A DNA stretch of 64,000 bases from Streptomyces seoulensis (GTDB lineage: Bacteria; Actinomycetota; Actinomycetes; Streptomycetales; Streptomycetaceae): positions 4,650,001-4,714,000 of the forward strand of contig NZ_CP032229.1 of assembly GCF_004328625.1 (NCBI RefSeq). Direction: 5' to 3'. Shown here in pieces: positions 53,585 to 61,181 of this stretch (positions are counted from its first letter, which is position 1; every line of letters starts with the position of its first letter). The notes beneath the pieces are model-generated. The model was not told where the DNA came from. It saw nothing but the letters and a program-made list of their open reading frames with translations, and did no database searches. Both the position numbers and the translations under genes were made by a program.

Positions 53585-54882
53585 CAACCGTGCGCGAGGC
53601 CAGGGTGTTCCAACTGCCCGATCTCGGTGAGGGGCTGACCGAGGCGGAGATCGTCGCGTGGCGGGTGGCTCCGGGCGAACGCGTCGGAGTCGACCAGGTG
53701 GTCATCGAGGTCGAGACGGCCAAGGCTGTCGTCGAGGTGCCCGTGCCGTACGCCGGGACCGTCCTGGAATTGCACGCCGACATCGGTGCCGTGCTCCCCG
53801 TGGGAGCCCCGCTGATCTCCGTGAGCGGCGCCGCGGCCACCGAGCCGACTGCGGAACAGCACGGCGAAGACGCCCCGGGCGGGAGCGGCAACGTCCTTGT
53901 CGGCTACGGGACGAGTCCGGCCAGTGCCCGGCGCGGCCGTCGGGTCGGGGCATCGGCCGCATCGACGGTAACAACGTCCTCCCGGGACGAGGAGCGCGGC
54001 ACCGATCCGGCGGCCGTGCCGTTGGTGATCTCCCCGCTGGTCCGCGTACTGGCACGGCGACACGGCGTGGACCTGAGCACGGTCGTACCGAGCGGGGCGC
54101 ACGGAGTGATCCTGCGCCGTGACGTCGAGCAGGCCATGGCGGCGAACGCACGGCCCGCCGAACGGCGCGCGACGGAGGCGGGAGGGGCCGCTGCCGACGA
54201 GCGCGTACCGCTGCGGGGCCTGCGCAGGACCGTGGCGGACAAGCTGGCCCGCAGCAGCGCGATCCCGCACGCCACCACCTGGATCGACGTGGACGCCACC
54301 GTTCTGGTGGAGGCCAGAGAGGCCCTTCGGGCCGCCGATCCGACGCGGCGGATCGGATTGCTGGCATTGCTGGCCCGCTTCTGCGTCGCCGGGCTCCGCA
54401 AATACCCGGAGCTCAACTCGACGGTGGACGTCGAGCGCGGTGAGATTGTCCGCCTCTCCGCCATCCACCTGGGCTTCGCCGCGCAGACCGAACGCGGTCT
54501 GATGGTGCCCGTCGTGCGGGAAGCCCACCGGAAGACGACGGCCGAACTGGCCGGCGAACTCGCCACGCTGACCGGACTCGCACGCTCCGGCGGCCTACCG
54601 CCGACGGCTCTCACGGGCAGCACGTTCACGCTCAACAACTACGGCGTGTTCGGCGTCGACGGCTCGACGCCGCTCATCAACCACCCCGAGGCCGCGATCC
54701 TCGGCGTCGGCCGCATCGTCGACAAGCCCTGGGTGGTCGACGGCGCGCTCGCCGTGCGCAAGGTCACCCAGCTCTCCCTCACCTTCGATCACCGGGTCTG
54801 CGACGGAGGCGTCGCCGGCGGCTTCCTGCGTTACGTCGCGGACTGTGTGGAACGTCCCGCAGTGCTTCTGGCCGACGTCTGA
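53581..54882 (+). CDS. 2-oxo-acid dehydrogenase E2 (dihydrolipoyl acyltransferase)
   Basis: A 433-residue E2 subunit. One lipoyl domain (about 1-85) with lipoylated Lys48 in V-E-V-E-T-A-K-A, a flexible linker, a peripheral-subunit-binding domain (about 150-190, S-P-L-V-R-V-L-A-R-R-H-G-V-D-L) and the acyltransferase domain ending with the active site F-D-H-R-V-C-D-G-G (His404, Asp408). It transfers the acyl group to CoA. The E3 subunit must be the housekeeping lipoamide dehydrogenase. Its position between DpgC-like and aminotransferase genes argues for supplying acyl-CoA to biosynthesis, not for catabolism. Confidence 0.93.
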   Translation: MTTVREARVFQLPDLGEGLTEAEIVAWRVAPGERVGVDQVVIEVETAKAVVEVPVPYAGTVLELHADIGAVLPVGAPLISVSGAAATEPTAEQHGEDAPGGSGNVLVGYGTSPASARRGRRVGASAASTVTTSSRDEERGTDPAAVPLVISPLVRVLARRHGVDLSTVVPSGAHGVILRRDVEQAMAANARPAERRATEAGGAAADERVPLRGLRRTVADKLARSSAIPHATTWIDVDATVLVEAREALRAADPTRRIGLLALLARFCVAGLRKYPELNSTVDVERGEIVRLSAIHLGFAAQTERGLMVPVVREAHRKTTAELAGELATLTGLARSGGLPPTALTGSTFTLNNYGVFGVDGSTPLINHPEAAILGVGRIVDKPWVVDGALAVRKVTQLSLTFDHRVCDGGVAGGFLRYVADCVERPAVLLADV

Positions 54883-54953
54883 CCCGCCCTGCCACCGCCG
54901 CTTCCGACGTCCCAGGACAGGTCTCGGCGGCCTACCGACAAGAGGATTCGATC

Positions 54954-56036
54954 GTGATCTCATCGTTCCCACTGATGCGCACAGCCAGCCCGGTGCCCGA
55001 TGACCAGCGTGCCGCGATCCTTGACGCACCCGGGTTCGGCCTGCACTTCACCGATCACATGGCCTTCGCCGACTGGACGGCGGAGGCCGGGTGGCACGAT
55101 CGCAGGGTCCAGGCGCTCCAGCCGTTCTCCGTTCACCCCGGCGCGGCGGTGCTGCACTATGCCCAGGAAATCTTCGAGGGGTTGAAGGCGTACCGGCACG
55201 CTGACGGGAGCGTTTGGCTGTTCCGGCCCGAAATCAACGCACAACGCTTCAGGAGGTCCGCAGAGCGGATGAGGCTGCCGCAACTGCCGGAGCAGGACTT
55301 CCTCGCGAGTATCGAAGCACTCGTCCGAGCCGACAAGCCGTGGGTACCGGTGGCCGCGGGAGAGAGGAGTCTCTACCTCAGGCCGTTCATGTTCGCCGCA
55401 GAGGCCTTCCTCGGCGTGCGACCGTCCAGGCGGGTCGTGTACTCGGTCATCGCCTGTCCCTCGCAGCCGTATTTCGCCCCCGGTGGTGTGAGCCTGTGGG
55501 TGAGCACGTCCTACACCCGCGCGGCCGCCGGCGGCACTGGTGCCGCAAAGTGCGGGGGCAACTACGCCGCGAGCCTGGCGGCCCAGGCCGAGGCGGAGCG
55601 ACACGGCTGCGATCAGGTTCTCTACCTGGACGGCGCGACTGAGGAGGCCTGCATCGAAGAGTCCGGCGCCATGAACCTCTTCCTCGTCACCGCCAGAGGC
55701 GAGCTGGTGACGCCGGCGCTCGGCACGATCCTCGCAGGGGTAACCCGGGACACCGTCCTGACACTGGCCTCCGAGTTGGGGCTGACGCCGGTCGAGCGGG
55801 CCGTTCCCCTCGCGGAACTGCGCGCCGGGCTCGCCGACGGGACTGTGACGGAGGTGTTCGCGGCGGGTACCGCTGCGGTCATCACGCCAGTCACGGGCAT
55901 CAAGGCCGAAGGCTACGCGTTCACGATCGGCGGAGGGGAGCCCGGCAAGGTGACGTCGGCGCTTCGTGAGCTGATACTGAACATCCAGTACGGGCGGGTT
56001 GCCGACACACACGGCTGGCTGCGACATGTCGTCTGA
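54954..56036 (+). CDS. Branched-chain-type amino-acid aminotransferase (IlvE-like)
   Basis: A 360-residue fold-type-IV PLP enzyme. Class IV signatures: L-H-Y-A-Q-E-I-F-E-G-L-K-A-Y (about 64-77), R-P-F-M-F-A-A-E (about 143-150), and Schiff-base Lys199 in G-A-A-K-C-G-G-N-Y-A-A-S. A further E-E-S-G-A-M-N-L-F block (about 238-246) binds cofactor. The family transaminates branched-chain and aromatic 2-oxo acids with glutamate. Here it would convert the 2-oxo acid made by the DpgC-like enzyme into the amino acid used by the NRPS. GTG at 54954 with AGAGGA upstream is the best start. The final codons overlap a small membrane-protein gene. Confidence 0.92.
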   Translation: MISSFPLMRTASPVPDDQRAAILDAPGFGLHFTDHMAFADWTAEAGWHDRRVQALQPFSVHPGAAVLHYAQEIFEGLKAYRHADGSVWLFRPEINAQRFRRSAERMRLPQLPEQDFLASIEALVRADKPWVPVAAGERSLYLRPFMFAAEAFLGVRPSRRVVYSVIACPSQPYFAPGGVSLWVSTSYTRAAAGGTGAAKCGGNYAASLAAQAEAERHGCDQVLYLDGATEEACIEESGAMNLFLVTARGELVTPALGTILAGVTRDTVLTLASELGLTPVERAVPLAELRAGLADGTVTEVFAAGTAAVITPVTGIKAEGYAFTIGGGEPGKVTSALRELILNIQYGRVADTHGWLRHVV

Positions 56037-56301
56037 CGGTCGAAATCCGATGGCAGCGTTGGTGCTCATCGCGTTGGGGCTTCTCGCTTCGAACTTCGGA
56101 GTCTTGTGGGCCATGGACTACCGGGGGATGGTGACCCGCCTTCACCGTCTTCTGCGCGCGGAGCGCGAGCAGATGCCGCAGCGGCTGCGCCGGATGACAC
56201 TGCCTCCGGCGCAGCCTGCCGCCCAACGCGTCACAGGAGCGCTACTCGCCGTCGTCGGTTTGGTCTTCGCCGTCACCGGCGTCTGGGCCCTCCTGTCGTA
56301 G
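56026..56301 (+). CDS. Small two-helix membrane protein
   Basis: A 91-residue protein with hydrophobic segments at about 9-28 (AALVLIALGLLASNFGVLWA) and 69-90, joined by a basic loop (R-M-V-T-R-L-H-R-L-L-R-A-E-R-E-Q type). It overlaps the last four codons of the aminotransferase gene, which favours coupled translation; an internal ATG at 56050 is an alternative start. No family is recognised. Being the last intact gene before the integrase remnant, it may belong to the old element rather than to the pathway. Confidence 0.6.
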   Translation: MSSDGRNPMAALVLIALGLLASNFGVLWAMDYRGMVTRLHRLLRAEREQMPQRLRRMTLPPAQPAAQRVTGALLAVVGLVFAVTGVWALLS

Positions 56302-56395
56302 CCGCGGACTCTGCAGAACCTCTGTCCAGCAAAATGCCTCCGCCAAGACCAGCTGTCGAGAGCTCCCAGCAAGCCCATAGTGGTGTACGGCCTCA

Positions 56396-56644
56396 TGGTG
56401 GAAACGCACTCCACAACTCACCGTTCCGAGGCTTCTACCCCTACATCTCCTACGTCGGATCGACGCCGGCGTCCAGCTCGAAGCCGGCGAGTCGATGGTC
56501 TCCTCCGCCCGCTGGCTCGGGCACGCCGACCCTGGCTTTACTCTGCGTACATACACGCACTTCGTGCCCCACGCCGGCACGCGAGGCCGCGCCGCCATGG
56601 ATGCTTGGTTCCGTGGGGAGGCGAACTCGCTGGAAACCCCCTGA
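56396..56644 (+). pseudogene. Tyrosine recombinase (integrase) C-terminal remnant
   Basis: The frame ending at TGA 56642-56644 reads A-G-E-S-M-V-S-S-A-R-W-L-G-H-A-D-P-G-F-T and then L-R-T-Y-T-H-F-V-P-H-A-G, ending G-R-A-A-M-D-A-W-F. This is the box II region of phage-type integrases, with the L-G-H motif and the nucleophilic Tyr in T-Y-T-H. Upstream of about 56460 the match breaks up: pieces resembling the H-x-L-R-H-x-Y-A-S block appear in another phase, and no start or N-terminal domains remain. Gene end to attR is 62 bases, the usual integrase-attachment arrangement. The whole interval 56302-56707 holds only this remnant. Confidence 0.8.
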
Positions 56645-56706
56645 CGGTCACGCTCGGGTGCGAAAGGTGGGAAACATGCAGGTCATAGCGGTGGTGGAGT
56701 GGAACT

Positions 56707-56735
56707 CATGCGGTTGACGGTCTTCTGGCAGCGGA
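56707..56735 (+). repeat. attR: right copy of 29-bp direct repeat
   Basis: Identical over 29 bases to 27426-27454. It covers the base before the ATG and the first nine codons of the intact DUF3046 gene. Sequence to its left is island DNA; sequence to its right continues the gene without a break. Confidence 0.88.
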
Positions 56736-56902
56736 TGGCTGAGCACTTCGGTGCGGGGTATGCCGATTCCTTCGCGCGCGATCACATCATGTCCGAGCTG
56801 GGCGGACGGACGGTGCACCAGGCGCTGGACGCCGGCTGGGACGCCAAGGACGTGTGGCGTGTGGTGTGCACGGTGATGGACGTGCCGGGGGACAAGCGCT
56901 GA
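56708..56902 (+). CDS. DUF3046 protein, reconstituted at the island junction
   Basis: A 64-residue actinobacterial protein of unknown function, normally found close to recA/recX. Typical pattern: M-R-L-T-V-F-W-Q-R-M-A-E-H-F-G, then S-F-A-R-D-H and L-G-G-R-T-V-H-Q-A-L and W-D-A-K-D-V-W-R-V-V-C. The gene is intact because the duplicated 29 bp restore its first codons. Its upstream region, however, is now island sequence; a GGAG eight bases before the ATG (56695-56698) can serve as ribosome site. Expression may therefore differ from that in strains without the island. Confidence 0.9.
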   Translation: MRLTVFWQRMAEHFGAGYADSFARDHIMSELGGRTVHQALDAGWDAKDVWRVVCTVMDVPGDKR

Positions 56903-57079
56903 GCCACGGTCGTCGCCCGTGCCGGGCGACGTCGGCCGAAAGGCGGGGGCGAAATACGCGGATCGCCGGTCCCCCGGTCGGCGGACGGTCCGGCGGGTGT
57001 GTTGACGGCCACATACCGAGTAGGTCACCCGGGCCCTCATACGGTCCGCGCTGTCGGTGGCGTGGGCGAGACTTGGCGC

Positions 57080-58339
57080 GTGGCACGCATCGACGACATC
57101 GAGCCGACCGACCCGCAGACGGCACCTCCGGCCGGGGCGGCGGCCACCGCTGAGGGCACGCCGCCGCGCGAGCCCGTGGCCGGTGCGCTCACCGGTGCCC
57201 GGATGCCGCGCTGGCTGCCGCGCGCCATGGTGCTCGCGCTCGCGCTGGTCGCCCTGTTCCAGCTGGGGAGCTGGGCCTTCCACGAGCTGACCGGGCTCCT
57301 CCTCAACATCCTGATCGCGTTCTTCCTGGCGCTCGCCATCGAGCCCGCCGTCAGCCGCATGTCCGCGCGCGGGATGCGCCGGGGGCTCGCCACCTTCCTG
57401 GTCTTCCTCGGCCTGGCCGTCGTCACGGCGGGCTTCTTCACCCTGCTCGGGTCGATGCTCGCGGGCCAGATCATCAAGATGATCGAGGGATTCCCCGAGT
57501 ACCTCGACTCGGTCATCAACTGGGTCAACCAGACGTTCCACCTGGAGGTCCGCCGGGTCGACGTCCAGGAGGGCCTGCTCCACTCCGACTGGCTGCGCAA
57601 GTACGCGCAGAACAGCGCGGCCGGCGTCCTCGACGTGTCCGCGCAGGTGCTCGGCGGACTCTTCCAGCTCCTCACCGTCGGCCTGTTCTCGTTCTACTTC
57701 GCCGCCGACGGCCCCCGGCTGCGCCGCGCCCTGTGCTCGGTGCTGCCTCCCGCGCGGCAGGCCGAGGTGCTGCGCGCCTGGGAGATCGCCGTCGACAAGA
57801 CCGGCGGCTACATCTACTCGCGCGGCCTGATGGCGCTCATCTCCGGCATCGCGCACTACATCCTGCTCCAGGCCCTCGGCGTGCCCTACGCGCCCGTGCT
57901 CGGCGTCTGGGTCGGCCTGGTCTCGCAGTTCATACCGACCATCGGCACCTACCTCGCGGGCGCGCTGCCGATGCTGATCGCGTTCACCGTGGCGCCCTGG
58001 TACGCGGTCTGGGTGCTGATCTTCGTCGTGGTCTACCAGCAGTTCGAGAACTACATGCTGCAGCCCAAGCTGACGTCCAAGACCGTCGACATCCACCCGG
58101 CCGTCGCCTTCGGCTCGGTCATCGTGGGCACCGCCCTGCTCGGCGCGGTGGGCGCCCTGATCGCCATCCCGGCGGTCGCCACGCTCCAGGCGTTCCTCGG
58201 GGCGTACGTCAAGCGGTACACCGTCACGGACGACCCGCGTGTGCACGGCCACCGACTGCGCCGGCAGGACCGCCCGGACACCTTCATCCGCCTCCGCCTG
58301 GGACGCCCACGGGCACCGGAGCCGGACTCCGAGGGCTAG
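57080..58339 (+). CDS. AI-2E-family transporter (YdiK/TqsA-like permease)
   Basis: A 419-residue membrane protein with about eight spans in the AI-2E exporter family pattern: two helices near 55-100, a soluble stretch with the motif around L-E-V-R-R-V-D-V, then the conserved G-V-P-Y-A-P-V-L-G-V-W-V-G-L and P-T-I-G-T-Y-L-A-G-A-L-P block (about 270-300) and V-Y-Q-Q-F-E-N-Y-M-L-Q-P-K (about 318-330). Function in streptomycetes is unknown; members act as small-molecule or ion transporters. GTG at 57080 gives a normal start; the frame is open upstream. Its end overlaps the end of the convergent CGNR fragment by four bases. Confidence 0.87.
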   Translation: MARIDDIEPTDPQTAPPAGAAATAEGTPPREPVAGALTGARMPRWLPRAMVLALALVALFQLGSWAFHELTGLLLNILIAFFLALAIEPAVSRMSARGMRRGLATFLVFLGLAVVTAGFFTLLGSMLAGQIIKMIEGFPEYLDSVINWVNQTFHLEVRRVDVQEGLLHSDWLRKYAQNSAAGVLDVSAQVLGGLFQLLTVGLFSFYFAADGPRLRRALCSVLPPARQAEVLRAWEIAVDKTGGYIYSRGLMALISGIAHYILLQALGVPYAPVLGVWVGLVSQFIPTIGTYLAGALPMLIAFTVAPWYAVWVLIFVVVYQQFENYMLQPKLTSKTVDIHPAVAFGSVIVGTALLGAVGALIAIPAVATLQAFLGAYVKRYTVTDDPRVHGHRLRRQDRPDTFIRLRLGRPRAPEPDSEG

Positions 58340-58680
58340 AGACTCTCCCGCTTGGCGCGGCGATGGGCCGCCACGCGCTCGCGGGTGGCGCAGCGGCGTG
58401 AGCAGTAGCGGCGGGGCGGCCCGCTGCCCTGGGTGACGTAGACGTTGCCGCAGCTCGGGGAGGCGCAGGTGCCGCCCGGCGGCCGCCGGCGGTCCCAGAG
58501 CAGGACGGTCAGCGCCAGGCAGGACGAGGCGAGGAACCACTCGGCCCAGGGGGCGTCGTCCGCGCGGTCCAGGTGGGGGTGCCAGGGGGTGGTGCCGTCG
58601 TGCGAGGAGAGCCTGAGCCGGCCGGTGTGCGCGTGCAGCAGGCGGTTGAGGGTCGCGGCTGCCAACGCTGTGTTGGCCGT
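58336..58680 (-). pseudogene. N-terminally deleted CGNR zinc-finger protein gene
   Basis: The 114 recognisable codons encode the last two-thirds of a CGNR protein: N-T-A-L-A-A-A-T-L-N-R-L-L, H-L-D-R-A-D-D-A-P-W-A-E-W, then the zinc finger C-A-S-P-S-C-G-N-V-Y ... R-R-Y-C-S-R-R-C-A-T-R. About 80 N-terminal residues of the ABATE domain are missing. Beyond 58680 the frame stays open only because it runs antisense through the transporter fragment. CGNR proteins are putative transcription regulators. It converges with the AI-2E gene. Confidence 0.75.
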
Positions 58681-58686
58681 CTGGTG

Positions 58687-59064
58687 GTGGCGCCGGACGT
58701 GGTGATCCGGCTGGGCGCGCTGGTGCAGGCCGCCGGACTGGCGCTGGCGGCGACGGGGCGGCCGGCCGCGCTGATCGGGGCCGCGTTGCTGGTCGGCGCC
58801 GGGGAGGGGCCGCAGCTGACGGCGCTGTTCGCCGTGCGGCACCGGGAGTCCCCGGATCACCTGCGCGGTCAGGTCTTCGCCACGGGCGCCAGCCTGAAGA
58901 TCACGGGCTTCGCCGTAGGGGCCGCTCTCGCGGGGCCGCTCGCGGCGCGTTCCTTGCCGGGGGCGCTGCTGCTGGGGGCCGGGGCTGCCGCTGTCGCGTG
59001 TGTCGGGGTAGGCGGGCTGGGTACCCGACCACGCCTGACCCGCCGGGGGACTGGAGATGCTTGA
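58687..59064 (+). pseudogene. C-terminal fragment of an MFS transporter gene
   Basis: The frame from about 58687 reads V-A-P-D-V-V-I-R-L-G-A-L-V-Q-A-A-G and continues with roughly four membrane spans (including A-L-I-G-A-A-L-L-V-G-A-G-E-G-P and L-K-I-T-G-F-A-V-G-A-A-L-A-G-P), ending at TGA 59062-59064. It resembles the last third of a drug-type MFS exporter and has no start. It begins within seven bases of the broken CGNR fragment, so one deletion appears to have removed both 5' ends and the divergent promoter region. Confidence 0.72.
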
Positions 59065-59207
59065 CACAAAAATCGAACATCCATTCTCATGGAAGCTCAG
59101 GCGAGGCCGACGACAGGGATTTACGTACGGTTCGGGTAGGGATGTACCCCAGTTATCCACAGGCCGGACCGGCGTCGGGGCGCGTTGTCAGTGGCAGGCG
59201 TTAGCGT
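59061..59207 (+). promoter_or_regulatory. recA control region: LexA-box-like site and PafBC-type damage promoter
   Basis: Two signals are visible. TTGACA (59061-59066) is followed by a Cheo-box-like LexA site, GAAC-ATCC-ATTC within 59073-59088, one mismatch from GAAC-N4-GTTC. Further down, TTGTCAGTGGC (59185-59195), six bases and TAGCGT (59202-59207) match the RecA-NDp promoter consensus, recognised in mycobacteria by the PafBC activator. recA is therefore probably under both LexA-dependent and LexA-independent DNA-damage control. Confidence 0.75.
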
Positions 59208-59250
59208 CTTTGACGTGAAGCGATCGACTCAAGCAAACCGGGTGGAACCC

Positions 59251-60372
59251 ATGGCAGGAACCGACCGCGAGAAGGCGCTCGACGCCGCGCTCGCACAGAT
59301 TGAACGACAATTCGGCAAGGGCGCAGTGATGCGCATGGGCGAGCGGTCGATGGAGCCCATCGAGGTCATCCCGACCGGCTCGACCGCCCTCGACGTGGCT
59401 CTCGGTGTCGGCGGTCTGCCGCGCGGCCGAGTCGTGGAGATCTACGGCCCGGAGTCCTCCGGTAAGACGACCCTCACCCTGCACGCCGTGGCCAACGCGC
59501 AGAAGGCCGGCGGCCAGGTCGCCTTCATCGACGCGGAGCACGCCCTCGACCCCGAGTACGCGAAGAAGCTCGGCGTCGACATCGACAACCTGATCCTCTC
59601 CCAGCCGGACAACGGCGAGCAGGCGCTGGAGATCGTGGACATGCTGGTCCGCTCCGGCGCCCTCGACCTCATCGTCATCGACTCCGTCGCCGCGCTCGTC
59701 CCGCGCGCGGAGATCGAGGGCGAGATGGGCGACAGTCACGTGGGTCTCCAGGCCCGTCTAATGAGCCAGGCCCTGCGGAAGATCACCAGCGCGCTCAACC
59801 AGTCCAAGACGACCGCGATCTTCATCAACCAGCTCCGCGAGAAGATCGGCGTCATGTTCGGCTCGCCGGAGACCACGACCGGTGGCCGCGCGCTGAAGTT
59901 CTACGCCTCGGTGCGTATCGACATCCGCCGCATCGAGACCCTGAAGGACGGCACGGACGCGGTCGGCAACCGCACTCGCTGCAAGGTCGTCAAGAACAAG
60001 GTCGCCCCGCCGTTCAAGCAGGCCGAGTTCGACATCCTCTACGGCCAGGGCATCAGCCGCGAGGGCGGTCTGATCGACATGGGCGTGGAGCACGGCTTCG
60101 TCCGCAAGGCCGGCGCCTGGTACACGTACGAGGGCGACCAGCTCGGTCAGGGCAAGGAGAACGCCCGCAACTTCCTCAAGGACAACCCCGACCTCGCCAA
60201 CGAGATCGAGAAGAAGATTAAGGAGAAGCTGGGCGTCGGAGTGCGCCCCGAGAAGCCCGCCGCCGAGCCGGGCACCGACGCCGCCGCGGTCACCGCCCCG
60301 GGCGCCGACGCCAAGGCGGTCCCCGCCCCGGCCAAGGCCACCAAGCCCAAGGCCGCCGCAGCCAAGAGCTGA
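59251..60372 (+). CDS. recA: Recombinase RecA
   Basis: A 373-residue recombinase that forms ATP-dependent filaments on single-stranded DNA, drives strand exchange and triggers LexA self-cleavage. Walker A is G-P-E-S-S-G-K-T (Lys72); [10 protein letters not shown] is Walker B; the loop 2 region has [15 protein letters not shown]. The Ala/Pro/Lys-rich C-terminal extension (about 335-373) is typical of streptomycetes. ATG at 59251 gives the usual M-A-G-T-D-R-E-K start. recX begins three bases after its stop. Confidence 0.98.
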   Translation: MAGTDREKALDAALAQIERQFGKGAVMRMGERSMEPIEVIPTGSTALDVALGVGGLPRGRVVEIYGPESSGKTTLTLHAVANAQKAGGQVAFIDAEHALDPEYAKKLGVDIDNLILSQPDNGEQALEIVDMLVRSGALDLIVIDSVAALVPRAEIEGEMGDSHVGLQARLMSQALRKITSALNQSKTTAIFINQLREKIGVMFGSPETTTGGRALKFYASVRIDIRRIETLKDGTDAVGNRTRCKVVKNKVAPPFKQAEFDILYGQGISREGGLIDMGVEHGFVRKAGAWYTYEGDQLGQGKENARNFLKDNPDLANEIEKKIKEKLGVGVRPEKPAAEPGTDAAAVTAPGADAKAVPAPAKATKPKAAAAKS

Positions 60373-60375
60373 CCC

Positions 60376-61167
60376 GTGACGCGACGAACCGACTGGGCCG
60401 AGTACGACCACTCCGCGTCCGGTGCCCCACGGGGGAGGGGCATCGGAGGCGACCCGGCCACGGCCGCGCCCGGTGACGACGCGGGCGGACCTGAGGACAG
60501 CCACCCGCCACGCCGGTCCGGGTGGGACGGCACACGCTCGGAGGGGTCCCACGGGGGCGGCTCCTCCCGGCGCGGCCGTCGTCGGCGCGGCTTCGGGGAG
60601 CCGGCCGGCACGGACGAGGACACCCCGCGCTCGTCGAGGGCCGGGCAAGGGGTGTCCTCCACGGAGGCGGACCCGGCCGAGAAGGCGCGGAACATCTGTC
60701 TGCGCCTGCTCACCGGAACCCCGCGCACCCGCAAGCAGCTCGCGGACGCCCTGCGCAAGCGGGAGATCCCGGACGAGGTCGCCGAGGAGGTGCTGTCACG
60801 GTTCGAGGAGGTCGGACTCATCAACGACGGTGCCTTCGCGGACGCATGGGTGGAGTCGCGGCACCACGGCCGGGGGTTGGCCCGCCGCGCCCTCGCCCGT
60901 GAACTGCGCACCAAGGGCGTCGACTCGGCGCTGATCGACGAGGCCGTGGGCCAGCTCGACTCCGAGCAGGAGGAGACGACCGCCCGCGAACTGGTGGACC
61001 GCAAGCTGCGCGCCACCCGTGGACTCGACCGGGACAAACGGCTTCGCCGCCTCGCCGGGATGCTCGCCCGCAAGGGGTATCCCGAGGGCATGGCCCTCCG
61101 CGTCGTCCGCCAGGCGCTGGAGGAAGAGGGCGAGGACACGGAGTTCCTGGCGGAGGACGGTTTCTGA
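60376..61167 (+). CDS. recX: RecA regulator RecX
   Basis: A 263-residue RecX. The N-terminal 95 residues are a low-complexity Gly/Arg/Ser/Asp leader common in Streptomyces RecX. The three-helix repeats follow: A-R-N-I-C-L-R-L-L-T-G-T-P-R-T-R-K-Q-L (about 103-121), V-L-S-R-F-E-E-V-G-L-I-N-D (about 138-150), and R-G-L-D-R-D-K-R-L-R-R-L-A-G-M-L-A-R-K-G-Y (about 214-234). It binds RecA filaments and limits their activity. GTG at 60376, three bases after recA, implies co-transcription. Confidence 0.94.
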   Translation: MTRRTDWAEYDHSASGAPRGRGIGGDPATAAPGDDAGGPEDSHPPRRSGWDGTRSEGSHGGGSSRRGRRRRGFGEPAGTDEDTPRSSRAGQGVSSTEADPAEKARNICLRLLTGTPRTRKQLADALRKREIPDEVAEEVLSRFEEVGLINDGAFADAWVESRHHGRGLARRALARELRTKGVDSALIDEAVGQLDSEQEETTARELVDRKLRATRGLDRDKRLRRLAGMLARKGYPEGMALRVVRQALEEEGEDTEFLAEDGF

Positions 61168-61181
61168 CGGGCGGACAGGAT

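Larger units (their letters stand above)
27426..56735. mobile_element. Integrated genomic island (about 29.3 kb) carrying a biosynthetic gene cluster
   Basis: The segment is flanked by a perfect 29-bp direct repeat derived from the start of a DUF3046 gene. A decayed tyrosine-recombinase C-terminus lies 62 bp inside the right repeat. The flanking genes (cyclase-like gene on the left, DUF3046, AI-2E permease and recA on the right) form a conserved streptomycete neighbourhood once the island is removed. Inside are 21 or so genes for a specialised metabolite, resistance and export. I found no replication, conjugation (TraB-like) or excisionase genes, so it is either a degraded integrative element or a cargo segment mobilised by one. 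Confidence 0.8.

Noticed and set aside
29090..56301. Assignment of the cluster to pseudouridimycin or pheganomycin
   Set aside because: There is no pseudouridine-synthase-type gene and no DpgA-type synthase or visible precursor-peptide gene; only single features are shared.
59185..59250. Longer RecA starting at TTG 59185
   Set aside because: That TTG is the -35 element of the damage promoter; the family N-terminus begins at ATG 59251.
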